Of a stretch of 64,000 nt of DNA, positions 15,879-24,864 are shown one piece after another. Location: the NCBI RefSeq assembly GCF_024495425.1, contig NZ_JANHJR010000001.1, positions 434,001 to 498,000 of the forward strand. Reading direction: 5' to 3'. The DNA is from Haloarchaeobius litoreus (GTDB lineage Archaea > Halobacteriota > Halobacteria > Halobacteriales > Natrialbaceae). The position numbers were made by a program, and so were the translations under genes. The notes beneath the pieces are model-generated. The model searched no databases, had not been told where the DNA came from, and was given only the letters and a program-made list of their open reading frames with translations. Within the stretch, counting starts at the first letter, position 1. The number at the start of each line of letters is the position of its first letter.

Positions 15879-16604
15879 TTATACAAACCCATCCAGAACC
15901 ACGAACTCAAACGAAGAGGGGGCCTCCTCGGGAAGATTCGGTGGTGTTCTTATTGAAATCGTGCCTCTGCTGAATGCTACGGTCTGAACTGGATTTGTCT
16001 CTTGCACCCTCATTGTCCCCCGGAGCAGCCCCTGAGAGTCGTAAACAAGTGCAACAATGGTCACCTGGTCAGGATTAGCCCTCCCCAAGTCGATCTCGCC
16101 AACCACATCTACGCCCGCCTCTGGCTCTACAACCATGTCCGAATTTACAGCCGATGCTTGTTCAATCAGGGTTCCATTGATATTCGAGTCTGCCTCAACA
16201 ATACGTAACTCTACTCGATTCAGCTGATCAGGCGTCTCAGTGTAATATCGAGTGTAGTTCCGCCATGTCGTCTGTGTTGGTAGATACACTGTGTATCCAT
16301 CTCGTACTTCGAGCAGGTTGTCACTGGAATCATAGAATCGGAGTTCCGTGCGGACTTGACCGTGATCGACAGGAGCGGGGTTCCGAACCTCGGTGATCGC
16401 CCACGGGGTCTGCGATTCTCGTGGTGCAACAACCGAGTCAGCCAAAATGTATTCCGAACTAACGACCTCCACAGAAGCAGATTGAGGTGTCGGAGTACCT
16501 TGCTCAGATTGTGTTGGATTAGTACCGCCATACCCTCCACTTAAGCAGCCACTCAGTAAAGCCGATCCCGCAACAAACGATGAGAGAAAGGTTCGGCGTT
16601 TCAT
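15879..16604 (-). CDS. Tat lipoprotein of unknown function
   Basis: 241 residues from ATG 16604. The N-terminus MKRRTFLSSFVAGSALLSGC has a basic start, a hydrophobic helix and a lipobox ending in Cys at about residue 20. A Thr/Pro/Gln linker precedes a beta-rich domain (WAITEVRNPAPVDHGQVRTE) that resembles FxLYD-type folds of surface lipoproteins. Codon use is less GC-rich than neighbouring genes, suggesting separate acquisition. The function is unknown. Confidence 0.75.
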   Translation of the reverse strand: MKRRTFLSSFVAGSALLSGCLSGGYGGTNPTQSEQGTPTPQSASVEVVSSEYILADSVVAPRESQTPWAITEVRNPAPVDHGQVRTELRFYDSSDNLLEVRDGYTVYLPTQTTWRNYTRYYTETPDQLNRVELRIVEADSNINGTLIEQASAVNSDMVVEPEAGVDVVGEIDLGRANPDQVTIVALVYDSQGLLRGTMRVQETNPVQTVAFSRGTISIRTPPNLPEEAPSSFEFVVLDGFV

Positions 16605-16853
16605 ATTCACTTGTATAAATTTTACCGACAAAAAACCTCACCTGTAGTGATTAGTATATTCAGTCGCTTAATGACCGGAAGCCAGTAATCGATACTGCTC
16701 CGCACTTAACGGTTGGAAGGCTGGACATCGGCGAATCTCGCGACCTCTTCCGATTAACGCTGAATTTCCCTCCTCCCATGTCATAAACGGACTCAGGCCT
16801 CTAAATAGAAATCCGTAGTCGATTCAGTGGCCCCCACGGGGGGCAGGAGAACG

Positions 16854-17480
16854 ATGGAAGGAAACCAAAAGACATCGCGTCGCTCCATGCTCAAGTACGC
16901 CGCAGCAGGGGTAGTTGCCATTGGAGTCGGTGTGCCGACAGTAGCCGCACAGGGTCGAAACCAAACCGTGACGTTGACGACTGATGACGACCCGCCGTGG
17001 ATTACGGCCGAAGTAACTCCCAAACAGCGAACCGTCGTCAGCATCGAACTGGACGAAAGCGTCTACGGACGCTGGCCCGACAATCCCACCTCCTACGTCA
17101 TGGAGGCGAATATCGGCGTTGTCGACCCCGATACGGGCGTCTCCGATGACTTCCGCATCGGCTGGGGAGGTGCAGACGCAGCTACGCGCGATGGAACGGC
17201 GGGTGGCTACATCAGGCGAAATGTGGGAGGCACTCGGACCGACTACCTCGAAGAAGACGTGCAGGGGCTGTTCGAAGCGACCGAATCATCTGACCAACAG
17301 TCCTACGAGTTCGTCATTGGCTGGCAGACCCCAGTTCCCGACGCACCGGAAGACAAGATTCGGGCAATCCAAGTGAACGAGGTGTTCGGGAGTGACGGTG
17401 GTAACGGGGTTCAGTCTGAGCCTGTTGACCACACGACCGAATCCTCGGGCGTGCTGAATCTAACTGGGAGCGGTCCTTAG
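16854..17480 (+). CDS. Tat-secreted protein of unknown function
   Basis: 208 residues from ATG 16854. KTSRRSMLKYAAAGVVAIGV is a twin-arginine signal, with likely cleavage after VAAQ. The mature protein is acidic and beta-rich (WITAEVTPKQRTVVSIELDE), with no Cys and no obvious anchor, so it is probably released or loosely attached. A TATA-like CTAAATAG lies about 50 bp upstream. It was not recognised as a family and is the only rightward gene in this part of the element apart from the pilins and kinase. Confidence 0.72.
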   Translation: MEGNQKTSRRSMLKYAAAGVVAIGVGVPTVAAQGRNQTVTLTTDDDPPWITAEVTPKQRTVVSIELDESVYGRWPDNPTSYVMEANIGVVDPDTGVSDDFRIGWGGADAATRDGTAGGYIRRNVGGTRTDYLEEDVQGLFEATESSDQQSYEFVIGWQTPVPDAPEDKIRAIQVNEVFGSDGGNGVQSEPVDHTTESSGVLNLTGSGP

Positions 17481-17821
17481 GAACTTCCATACCATATTTT
17501 TGGGGAAGCAGCGTGGCACATTCGCAGACTCACATCCCACTACTCCCTCCCGCGAAACCAGCAGCTCGAGATGCGTCTACAACGAACTCGAATGAACGAA
17601 GTCTCTTCCGCCATCAAGGTCGTGGCTGCGCGCACAGCGAGCGAGACGAACGGAGGCACGGAGTGAGTCTCGCGAGTGAGCACGGAGCGGTGGGTGGGGA
17701 GGTGGGGTCGCGGTGCCAGGGCGACATGACCCGTCAAACCGGATCCACGACGACCCGCCCCTTGACCAGCGAAGCAATGGCAAAAAAGAGAGCCGAGATT
17801 GGGCAGGCGACCACTCCCGAC
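17481..17821. other. Noncoding interval
   Basis: No credible gene is seen. The interval contains several GAGCGAG/GAGTGAG-type repeats common in haloarchaeal plasmid intergenic DNA (for example 17660-17700). Two genes converge on it (16854-17480 rightward and 17822-18823 leftward), so it may hold their terminators. Confidence 0.5.
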
Positions 17822-18823
17822 TCAGTCCCTGAGCACGTCCAGCTTCTGTCCCGTCTTCCCGGCGCTGAAGTCCGCGTGGGTCACCGTCCCGTTTCGTGGG
17901 CTCGGTCCATCACCGCGTTCGAGCACTCGTACCTCCGACTCCGACGTGCAGGCCAACGTCGGCTGGCCGCCGTACCAGCCAACCTCACAGTTCAGGAGCC
18001 GGACCCAGTCGCCCTCACGGAGCACCGTCCCCACTCGGGAACGCTTCCAGATGGTCAACTTCGCCGTCGCCGAGCCGTCGTCGAGCACGCCGACCTGTTG
18101 CTGGTTGACCGCCGCTGGCTGGTAGAGCGTTCTGACTTCGGCTTCGACGTTCGCCTGGATGGGGTATCTCGGGTGGCCCATCCACTCCTCGACGGTCGCG
18201 ATGGGCTGGATCGCATCCGTCCCCTTCGCCACCTCCTCGTTCGTCTTCAACACGGCCGCCGTCAACCCCATGTCCTGGCACGCGACCTTCTCCGCGAGCT
18301 GCTTCGCGTATGCTCCCCGAGTCGGCCCACGGAAGCGCTCCGCCAGATGCATCCCGTATCGGTTCACTCCGCCCAGGGTCTCCGCGTCGAGGTGTTCACG
18401 CGGGTCGACATCCGGGTCGCCACCGCTCCCGAGCACGCCCCGGTCTCTGAAGTCACGGACGCGCTCGCTCGATTCCCGCTCCGTCTGCGCCCTGCACGAC
18501 CGCTCCCGGTCGATGCCTGCCTCCTCAGCCGCCAGCGCACGTTCCCGGTTCCGATCTAACTCTTGCTCCTCACCCAGCCGCCGCTCTTCGTCTGCGAGCG
18601 TCATCCCGTACGGGTGGTCCAGACCGGCCGTCCGGCTCCAGTCGTAGTCGATCCGACCCTGGCGTTCGAGTTCGACCGTGGGTCGCAGCTCAGGTGCGTG
18701 TTCCCCACATTCCGCTTCCGCCAGAAGCCCGCCGTCGTCCTCGATGGCCTCCCCGATGGTCAGCTGTTCAGTCGTCTGTTCGGCATCCGAAACTACATCA
18801 CGAGTTGCGTTTCTACTAGACAT
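17822..18823 (-). CDS. OB-fold (RPA/SSB-like) DNA-binding protein
   Basis: 333 residues. The N-terminal about 200 residues are helical and charged (LADEERRLGEEQELDRNRER), with GMHLAERFRGPTRGAYAKQL in the middle. The C-terminal about 110 residues read as an OB fold: RTLYQPAAVNQQQVGVLDDG, SATAKLTIWKRSR, REGDWVRLLNCEVGWYGGQP. This is the pattern of haloarchaeal RPA-like single-strand-binding domains. Divergent from the coupling ATPase across a hairpin-rich spacer, it is well placed to bind transferred single-stranded DNA. The relaxase-type catalytic HUH motif was not seen in it. Confidence 0.75.
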   Translation of the reverse strand: MSSRNATRDVVSDAEQTTEQLTIGEAIEDDGGLLAEAECGEHAPELRPTVELERQGRIDYDWSRTAGLDHPYGMTLADEERRLGEEQELDRNRERALAAEEAGIDRERSCRAQTERESSERVRDFRDRGVLGSGGDPDVDPREHLDAETLGGVNRYGMHLAERFRGPTRGAYAKQLAEKVACQDMGLTAAVLKTNEEVAKGTDAIQPIATVEEWMGHPRYPIQANVEAEVRTLYQPAAVNQQQVGVLDDGSATAKLTIWKRSRVGTVLREGDWVRLLNCEVGWYGGQPTLACTSESEVRVLERGDGPSPRNGTVTHADFSAGKTGQKLDVLRD

Positions 18824-19543
18824 TGGAACTCACAGGTTCCGAAGGCGCTCACTGAGCGTCCACAACCGCGATCATCACTCGCGGTTTTCTGCATCACCGA
18901 CCGGCCAGACACGTCTGCGCGCTCTCGCTCGCGCCTTCGCGAGCGCCCTTGGGCGCGAGCGAGAGCGCGCCGTAGAGAACGAACAACCAGCACCGCGCGC
19001 CGTCCGTCCGGAGCGAGCGTCCAGCGGAGTAACCGTGTGGGGGTGAGCACCCACGGCGCACAACCCTCCGCGGTTACCCGCTGGCGTCGAAACCAGATGC
19101 CCGGAACGGGCGCTCGCGGTGCGGGGAGCGCCCGCACGCCCGGAATGGTCGGTCGCGAGCGACGCGGAGGGCGGCACGCGGCGAGCGGGGCGTGCCGTAA
19201 AGAGACACCAGTACCATAGTCCGGGTGTTGCCGATCGTTCATTCTCCACGAGCAGATTCTGTTGACTCCCTCGATGGACGACCACCCTCCACTCCGGGCG
19301 GGATTGAAAGGGGCCGAGTGGAGGACGAACCCCGGCGAAGCTCCCGTGAGTGAGCGCTAGCGAGTGAACGGGAGGCAGCGAGACGACGGAGGAGTCTCGC
19401 CAGCTAAGCACCGCAGCGGAGCGAGGAGCGCAGCGAGCCGCGCGAGTCCTCCGCTCGGGGGCTTTCTGGGTAGTATCGCCCAGCTCTCGGGAAGAATAGC
19501 GCCACTTAAATCCTAGATTAGAGAATAGAATTTACAGTAAAAT
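18824..19543. other. Hairpin-rich intergenic region, candidate transfer origin
   Basis: 720 bp without a convincing gene between the divergent OB-fold gene and the coupling ATPase gene. It holds a perfect 19-bp hairpin (18917-18970), an 8-bp hairpin GGGCGCTC/GAGCGCCC (19108-19133) and a longer imperfect palindrome based on CGGAGGA/TCCTCCG around 19385-19455. Such palindrome clusters next to DNA-processing genes are typical of transfer or replication origins; the role here is inferred. Confidence 0.5.
18917..18970. repeat. Perfect 19-bp inverted repeat
   Basis: Arms 18917-18935 and 18952-18970 are exact reverse complements, beginning GCGCGCTCTCGC and ending GCGAGAGCGCGC, with a 16-base loop. 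Stability would be high because the stem is almost all G and C. Confidence 0.85.
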
Positions 19544-22500
19544 ATGGCGAAAGAAGAAGCGAACCCCGACCTTCCGGTTCCCACCGATGACGACCGGACG
19601 TACATCAGGATCAGACCGACGGACACCCCGATCAACGCGCAGACGGTTGCCACGCAGCTGTCGCGACTCCACGCTAAACAACTCCCGAAGGCAGATGCCT
19701 GGTATCGACGGCCGTTCCAGTCGACGAGACCGACGTACGAAACGCTCCTCGTCAGCGATGGGACGACCGTCACGTACTACGTTGGTGTCGAGAGCGACCT
19801 CGCAGACTCCACAGGGCGTCTCCTCCGGAGTCTGTATCCGGACACGTACGAGTTCACCCAGCAGGACTGGGCACCGGACAGAACGCTCCTCGACACCGAG
19901 CACCTTGCAGCAGTCGAGTACCTGGGCCAGGTGGAACGGGCGCGTGACTGGCAGACGAAACTCACGGATTTCGAGTCGTTCCTCACGGACGAGCACGCGA
20001 GGATCCCGCTCGCGACGATCGTCGAGACGATGGCCGATGCGGAGGTTCCGATGGTGTATCAGGTGTTGTTCCGACCCCGAGCGGAGTGGGCCAGTGAACG
20101 TGACGAGCGGGTTCTCGCGTTGAAAGAACAGCACGAGACGATCGGCGACCAGGTCCTGACCGCGGTGTTCGGGCCCCCTGAAGACCCCACGCTCCCGGTT
20201 GCTGACGAGGCCAGAGTCGAAGAACTCGGTGAGAGGTTCCCGAGGCGATCGTTCGACGTCACGGCCAGGCTCGCGATTGCCGACGCCAGAAACCAGACGC
20301 CGATACAGGCGATCGCTCACGAGCTCGCCGATGCGTTCCGTCACGTGAGCCACACGAGCTACGAGGTCGCAGGCCGCGTCAGGACCGACTCCAAAGCGCA
20401 ACGAGTCCTGGAGGACATCCGAAACCGGACGGCGCACGAACCGAGTTACAGACGCCTGCGAAAGCGACCGTGGCGTCGCCCGGAGAGTCGAGGCATCGTC
20501 ATGGACTACCAGGAGCTCGGCGCGCTCACGGTCGTCGACGGCGCGGCGCTCACCGACGCAGGTGACCGTACTGTCGAACCCACACCCGGAGAGCGACAGA
20601 CGCTGCAACGACCGCCGCCGACGATCCTCGACGAGTACACGACGAGAGGGCTCACGCTCGGCAGGCCGCTCACCGAGGACGCCACAACGGAACCCGACCC
20701 CATCGCGCTTCCGGAAGAACTTCAGCCGCTACACGTCGCGTGGTTCGGGAAGACTGGCGCAGGAAAATCCACGGGCCTCACGGCCGGAATCCTTGACAAC
20801 CATCAGGCGACGGATGGCGCGAGCATCGTCGTCCTCCCGAAGGGAGACGGGATGGCCACGGACTACATGCGGGCGCACTACGCCAAGTACGGCCACCTGA
20901 ACAACGTGCTGTACTACGACTGTTCGAAGGTCCTCCCCGCGTTCTCGTTCTTCGACATCCGCGACCAGCTCGACGCCGGCATCCCGAGAACGACCGCGGT
21001 CGAGGACAGCGTCGACCACTACCTCGAGATCCTCGGACAGGTCATGGGCACCGAACGGTTCGAACGCGCGGTCCGTTCCCCGGACATCATCCGCTACATG
21101 GTGAAGGCGCTGTACGACCCGGTGAGCGGTGACGACGCGTTCTCCCATCGAGAGCTGCACGCGGCTGTCCGCCAACTGCACGAACGACAGACTGCACCCG
21201 CGGTCTCGGACCCCGATTTAGAGAGGATGCTCGCCGGCGTGACGGCGAACCGCGCCCGGTCGTTCGACGAGATTATGCAGGGCGTGGCGAACCGCATCGA
21301 GAAGATTCCCATCGACCAGCGCCTCGCGGCCATCTTCGATCACGTTCCCCAGGACGATGACCCGCACTTCGACCTCGTCGACTACCTCGACGAGAACGTC
21401 GTCATCATCCTCGACACGGGCTCCCTCCGTCCAGCCGCTCAGCGCGTGCTCACGCTGCTCGTCCTTTCGAACCTCTGGACGGCGCTCAGGCGTCGGCTGA
21501 ACAGGAGTGACGGCGACCCACCCCTGGCGAACCTCTACATCGAAGAGGCCGCCAGCGTCGCCGACTCCGAGCTCCTGCAGGAGCTGCTGGCGCAGGCACG
21601 GAGTTTCGGCTGTTCGGTCACGCTCGCGATGCAGTTCCCCGCCCAGCTCAAGGAGGATCGACGAATCTACGACGAGCTGCTGAACAACGTCTCCACGGTC
21701 GTCACGGGGAACGTCCCCCGGGATCGAGAACTCGCCGCACGACTCGCGACGGACGACATGGATGCGAGAGATGTTGGAAATCGTCTCCGCGCCCTCCAGC
21801 GTGGCCAGTGGATGGTGAAGCTGCCCGCGGCATATGGACAGCCCGAACCGCGCCCGTTCACCGTCGAGTCCGTCGCGCCGCCCGCGGGGCACCCTGCCCA
21901 CGACCACACGCCGAGCCGGTCCGAGGAGTGGGCGTTCCAGGACGCGAAGCTGGACGTCCACGAGCGGACGCTCGATACTGCGGGGCTGGTGCTCGGCTCG
22001 CCAAGTGTTCGGATGGGCGACGACGGGGAGACCACAGACGACGCAGAAGATACGGAGTCCGTCGACGACAGCGTGCGCGTCGACTCCGCGCTTCCCTACA
22101 CCCAGCGCATGCCACCCACGGTCACGTACAAACAGTCGGTCCACGCACTCCAGTGCACCACCTGCGAGAACCGGTACGACCCCGATATTACGGGAATGAA
22201 GCGCGCCATCTCGTGCTGTTCCTCGCTCGAGGAGGTCGATAGGGACGATATCCCTGTCTGCAATCTCAACCTGAAGCTCACGCCCGAGGAGCGCGCCGTC
22301 TCCGAGTGGTCTACGGAACAGCTGTTGTTCCTTCAGTCCGTCTACAACGCACAGCAGCTTCGGTACGACCCGTTAGAGTACGACTTGCTGTACGATTCGA
22401 TGATCCGATTGCAGGAGTACGTCGGCATCGACAGCGGGGCCGTCCAGGACCTCATCGACGCGGATCTGCTCCGCAAGGACAGCGAACACCCACATCGTCT

Positions 22501-23038
22501 GTACTCTGTCTCCCCTGACGGCCGTGACGTCATCGGAGAGAGCTACCGCCAGGGCGTCGACTACGGCCACGGTGCGGGCGACCTCGAAGAGTCCACACTC
22601 CACGTCCTCGCCGTCGAAGTCGGCCGGCAGTACCTCGAACAGAACTACGTCGCGAACACCGACTCGCCCGTCACGGAGACCGTCCCCTACTACGACATCG
22701 ACGAACAACGCCGACTCGACCTCGCCGGCGTCGACGACGACGGCGAGATCGTCGTCGCCCTCGAAGCCGAACGCGTGAACAACGACGTGCTTCGAGCCGC
22801 CCCCGAAGACTTCGACAAGATCGCTGACTGCGATGTTGAAGAAGCCATCTGGGTCGTCATGAAACAGTCCGATGCGCACAATATCCTCGGCGTACTCAAC
22901 GATCCGCCAGAAGGTGAGCCCCGTGTCGAGAAGACGTACTCCACTGGCACTCCACCCCAGCAGTTCCGGATCGATACGCCTGGATTGACCGCGATGTACC
23001 CCGTCGAGTGGCTGCGCCACCAGCTCGAAAAGTCATAA
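19544..23038 (+). CDS. VirD4/TraD-type conjugative coupling ATPase
   Basis: 1164 residues. The Walker A is GKTGAGKST at 402-410 and the Walker B is LYIEEAA at 664-670, followed by ELLAQARSFGCSVTLAMQ and a sensor-like VVTGNVPRD, as in HerA/VirD4/TraD hexameric pumps. The roughly 380-residue N-terminal part and the C-terminal extension (from about 870), with two Cys pairs (CTTC, CCSS), are typical of the large haloarchaeal forms. No N-terminal membrane helix is seen, unlike bacterial VirD4, so a membrane partner is expected. It would use ATP to drive DNA into the secretion channel and is the key marker of this conjugative element. Confidence 0.88.
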   Translation: MAKEEANPDLPVPTDDDRTYIRIRPTDTPINAQTVATQLSRLHAKQLPKADAWYRRPFQSTRPTYETLLVSDGTTVTYYVGVESDLADSTGRLLRSLYPDTYEFTQQDWAPDRTLLDTEHLAAVEYLGQVERARDWQTKLTDFESFLTDEHARIPLATIVETMADAEVPMVYQVLFRPRAEWASERDERVLALKEQHETIGDQVLTAVFGPPEDPTLPVADEARVEELGERFPRRSFDVTARLAIADARNQTPIQAIAHELADAFRHVSHTSYEVAGRVRTDSKAQRVLEDIRNRTAHEPSYRRLRKRPWRRPESRGIVMDYQELGALTVVDGAALTDAGDRTVEPTPGERQTLQRPPPTILDEYTTRGLTLGRPLTEDATTEPDPIALPEELQPLHVAWFGKTGAGKSTGLTAGILDNHQATDGASIVVLPKGDGMATDYMRAHYAKYGHLNNVLYYDCSKVLPAFSFFDIRDQLDAGIPRTTAVEDSVDHYLEILGQVMGTERFERAVRSPDIIRYMVKALYDPVSGDDAFSHRELHAAVRQLHERQTAPAVSDPDLERMLAGVTANRARSFDEIMQGVANRIEKIPIDQRLAAIFDHVPQDDDPHFDLVDYLDENVVIILDTGSLRPAAQRVLTLLVLSNLWTALRRRLNRSDGDPPLANLYIEEAASVADSELLQELLAQARSFGCSVTLAMQFPAQLKEDRRIYDELLNNVSTVVTGNVPRDRELAARLATDDMDARDVGNRLRALQRGQWMVKLPAAYGQPEPRPFTVESVAPPAGHPAHDHTPSRSEEWAFQDAKLDVHERTLDTAGLVLGSPSVRMGDDGETTDDAEDTESVDDSVRVDSALPYTQRMPPTVTYKQSVHALQCTTCENRYDPDITGMKRAISCCSSLEEVDRDDIPVCNLNLKLTPEERAVSEWSTEQLLFLQSVYNAQQLRYDPLEYDLLYDSMIRLQEYVGIDSGAVQDLIDADLLRKDSEHPHRLYSVSPDGRDVIGESYRQGVDYGHGAGDLEESTLHVLAVEVGRQYLEQNYVANTDSPVTETVPYYDIDEQRRLDLAGVDDDGEIVVALEAERVNNDVLRAAPEDFDKIADCDVEEAIWVVMKQSDAHNILGVLNDPPEGEPRVEKTYSTGTPPQQFRIDTPGLTAMYPVEWLRHQLEKS

Positions 23039-23568
23039 TCGGCGTTCGGGCCACAGAACCGGCTACAGCGAATCTAGGCTGCACAGCGTTCCCGAAGTGA
23101 TCTTCATAATCGGCTCAAACGTCCGGTAGAAGACCCCTCCCGTGGATTCCGTGGTGTGATTATGAAGGATGTGAGGGTGACCCCGAGATGACCCGACTTC
23201 CCGTATTCGGCCGACTGAGGTACTGAGCCTGCTACTGCCCGAATTCGAAATTCGAATGCAATCGTCAACCCGGATTCCAACCACACAAAACCGCAAGACG
23301 CAATCCGATTATGAAGATTTGAGCAGGCTCGATATCCCATCTGTCTCAGAACCCGTGTTTTCTGATACGGCTCAATTTGCAATCTACAGTCCTTCTATCT
23401 CCTATATTCCCGTTTCGTTGCACCCCGATATCGGCTTCCTAGATGACCCACACCACCTTCCTCACAACTGTTCTTCCGGATGTTTCACCCGATTATGAAA
23501 CGCTATTACTGCCTCATATTCTTCCAAAGGCCCTATAACCTGTTCTGCTACCGTTTATGCGATTATGA
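23033..23568. repeat. Six copies of the 9-mer CGATTATGA
   Basis: Copies on the plus strand lie at 23157-23165 (first base T), 23306-23314, 23490-23498 and 23560-23568. Inverted copies TCATAATCG lie at 23033-23041 and 23104-23112, the first overlapping the coupling-protein stop. The surrounding about 800 bp (23039-23851) holds no convincing gene and is AT-richer than its neighbours. Confidence 0.75.
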
Positions 23569-23699
23569 AAATTGTGGCCTGGGATGGCTCACCCGCCTTC
23601 GATGACCGACATCCGAGACCAGACGAATCGGATCGGGATATGCAAACGACTCGAGGAGACCTGATTTGCAGACACCTGCGGCAGTAGGAACCCCACCAA

Positions 23700-23726
23700 T
23701 AGTATTGTTCAACCATAACAATACTA
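23700..23726. repeat. Inverted repeat TAGTATTGTT / AACAATACTA
   Basis: Perfect 10-bp arms (23700-23709 and 23717-23726) with a 7-base centre. It lies about 125 bp upstream of the phosphoglycolate phosphatase gene and near the inferred element end. It could be a regulator site or part of the element boundary. Confidence 0.5.
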
Positions 23727-23851
23727 CTTGCTCCGGTCAAGACGGAGAACCGTGAATCGACGATCGGGAACTAGCCTGAACGCCACTGAAAGATACCCAC
23801 CCACACAGATCGGAACGTGAGTAATTTACCGTCGGTGCTCCCAGAGACGGT

Positions 23852-24529
23852 ATGACCGACGCTCCGCCGCTCGTCCTCGACATCGACGGCACGCTCACGC
23901 GGCCCGAGGGCGGCATCGACCCGCGCGTCTTCGAGCCGGTGCGTGACTGGCCAGCGCCCGTCGTGCTGGCGACGGGGAAGGCGTTCCCGTACCCCGTCGC
24001 GCTCTGTACGTTCATCCCTATCGAGGAGCGCGTCATCGCCGAGAACGGCGGTATCGCCCACGTGAACGACGAGGTGCTGGTCCACGGGGACCGACAGCGC
24101 ACGACCGCCGCCATCGAGGCGTTCCAGGACGCCGGCGGCGACCTCGGCTGGGGCGACGTCGACCTCGTGAACCGCTGGCGCGAGACCGAGGTGGCCATCC
24201 GCCTCGACGCGGACGAGGAGCTGCTCCGCGAGGTCGCCGCCGAGCACGGGCTCGAAGTCGTCGATACCGGTTACGCGTTCCACCTCAAACAGCCGGATAT
24301 GTCGAAGGGACTGATGCTCGAACGCGTCGCCGAGCGCATGGGGTACGAGCCGTCGGCGTTCGTGGCCATCGGCGACTCGGAGAACGACGTGTCCACGTTC
24401 GAGCGTGCCGGGCGGAGCTTCGCGCCGGCGAACGCCGACGAGCGTGCGCTGGCGGCTGCCGACGTGGTGCTGGAGGGCGCCCACGCCGACGGGACGCTCG
24501 ACACGCTCGCTCGACTCCGGGCGGAGTGA
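23852..24529 (+). CDS. Phosphoglycolate phosphatase (archaeal HAD-IIB type)
   Basis: 225 residues. HAD motif I is LVLDIDGTLT, with the nucleophile Asp at residue 10 and the acid Asp at 12. Motif II is VLATGKAF, the conserved Lys is in PDMSKGLML, and motif IV is IGDSENDVSTF. The size and the C2-type cap match archaeal phosphoglycolate phosphatases, which dephosphorylate 2-phosphoglycolate in the cytoplasm. It is the first core gene to the right of the conjugative element. Confidence 0.9.
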   Translation: MTDAPPLVLDIDGTLTRPEGGIDPRVFEPVRDWPAPVVLATGKAFPYPVALCTFIPIEERVIAENGGIAHVNDEVLVHGDRQRTTAAIEAFQDAGGDLGWGDVDLVNRWRETEVAIRLDADEELLREVAAEHGLEVVDTGYAFHLKQPDMSKGLMLERVAERMGYEPSAFVAIGDSENDVSTFERAGRSFAPANADERALAAADVVLEGAHADGTLDTLARLRAE

Positions 24530-24542
24530 GACGGTGGCCAAC

Positions 24543-24743
24543 TCAGGCGACGGGGACGCCCTGTCGGACGAGGAACTCGGTCGCGCGGTCGATCTCGACC
24601 GGGCTACCGACGAACCGGTAGGCGCCGTCCGCCTCGCGCATCGTGAGGACGAACCGCTCGTCCAGCTCCCGTCGCAACTCGGGCGACGTTCCTGCTGGCA
24701 GGACGATCTGCGTGCTGTCGCGTAACTGCGCCGGGTTTGGCAT
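24543..24743 (-). CDS. Small conserved haloarchaeal protein
   Basis: 66 residues from ATG 24743 (MPNPAQLRDSTQIVLPAGTS). Short alpha/beta sequence with FVLTMREADGAYRFVGSPVE, resembling a small conserved haloarchaeal family (VNG_1110C-like, from memory). It lies tail to tail with the phosphatase gene, 13 bp apart. The function is unknown. Confidence 0.72.
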   Translation of the reverse strand: MPNPAQLRDSTQIVLPAGTSPELRRELDERFVLTMREADGAYRFVGSPVEIDRATEFLVRQGVPVA

Positions 24744-24864
24744 CCTCTGTGCTGGCGTTTCTTTCGGATTAGTATGAACATGCCGAAACCGAGCAGCCGT
24801 GGGGACCACCGCCAGCGGGCCGGAGTGGACAGGTTTTTCGGCACCGACGGCCGAGAGTGGAACG

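Larger units (their letters stand above)
1..23730. mobile_element. Integrative conjugative element, left end outside window
   Basis: The stretch combines a VirB2/TrbC-like protein, exported and polytopic proteins in an overlapping operon, a VirD4/TraD-type ATPase, an ArdC-like protein, several toxin-antitoxin loci and many broken genes, which is the usual make-up of haloarchaeal conjugative elements. The right boundary is inferred: the last element gene ends at 23038, an AT-richer noncoding zone with repeats follows, and the conserved phosphoglycolate phosphatase gene starts at 23852. No integrase, tRNA or direct repeat marking the right end was found. The left end lies outside the window. 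Confidence 0.65.

Noticed and set aside
17513-18559. Rightward 348-codon frame
   Set aside because: Low-complexity Arg/Pro-rich translation antisense to the OB-fold gene.
23033-23568. CRISPR array
   Set aside because: 9-bp repeats with spacings of 53-184 bp in both orientations are not repeat-spacer units.
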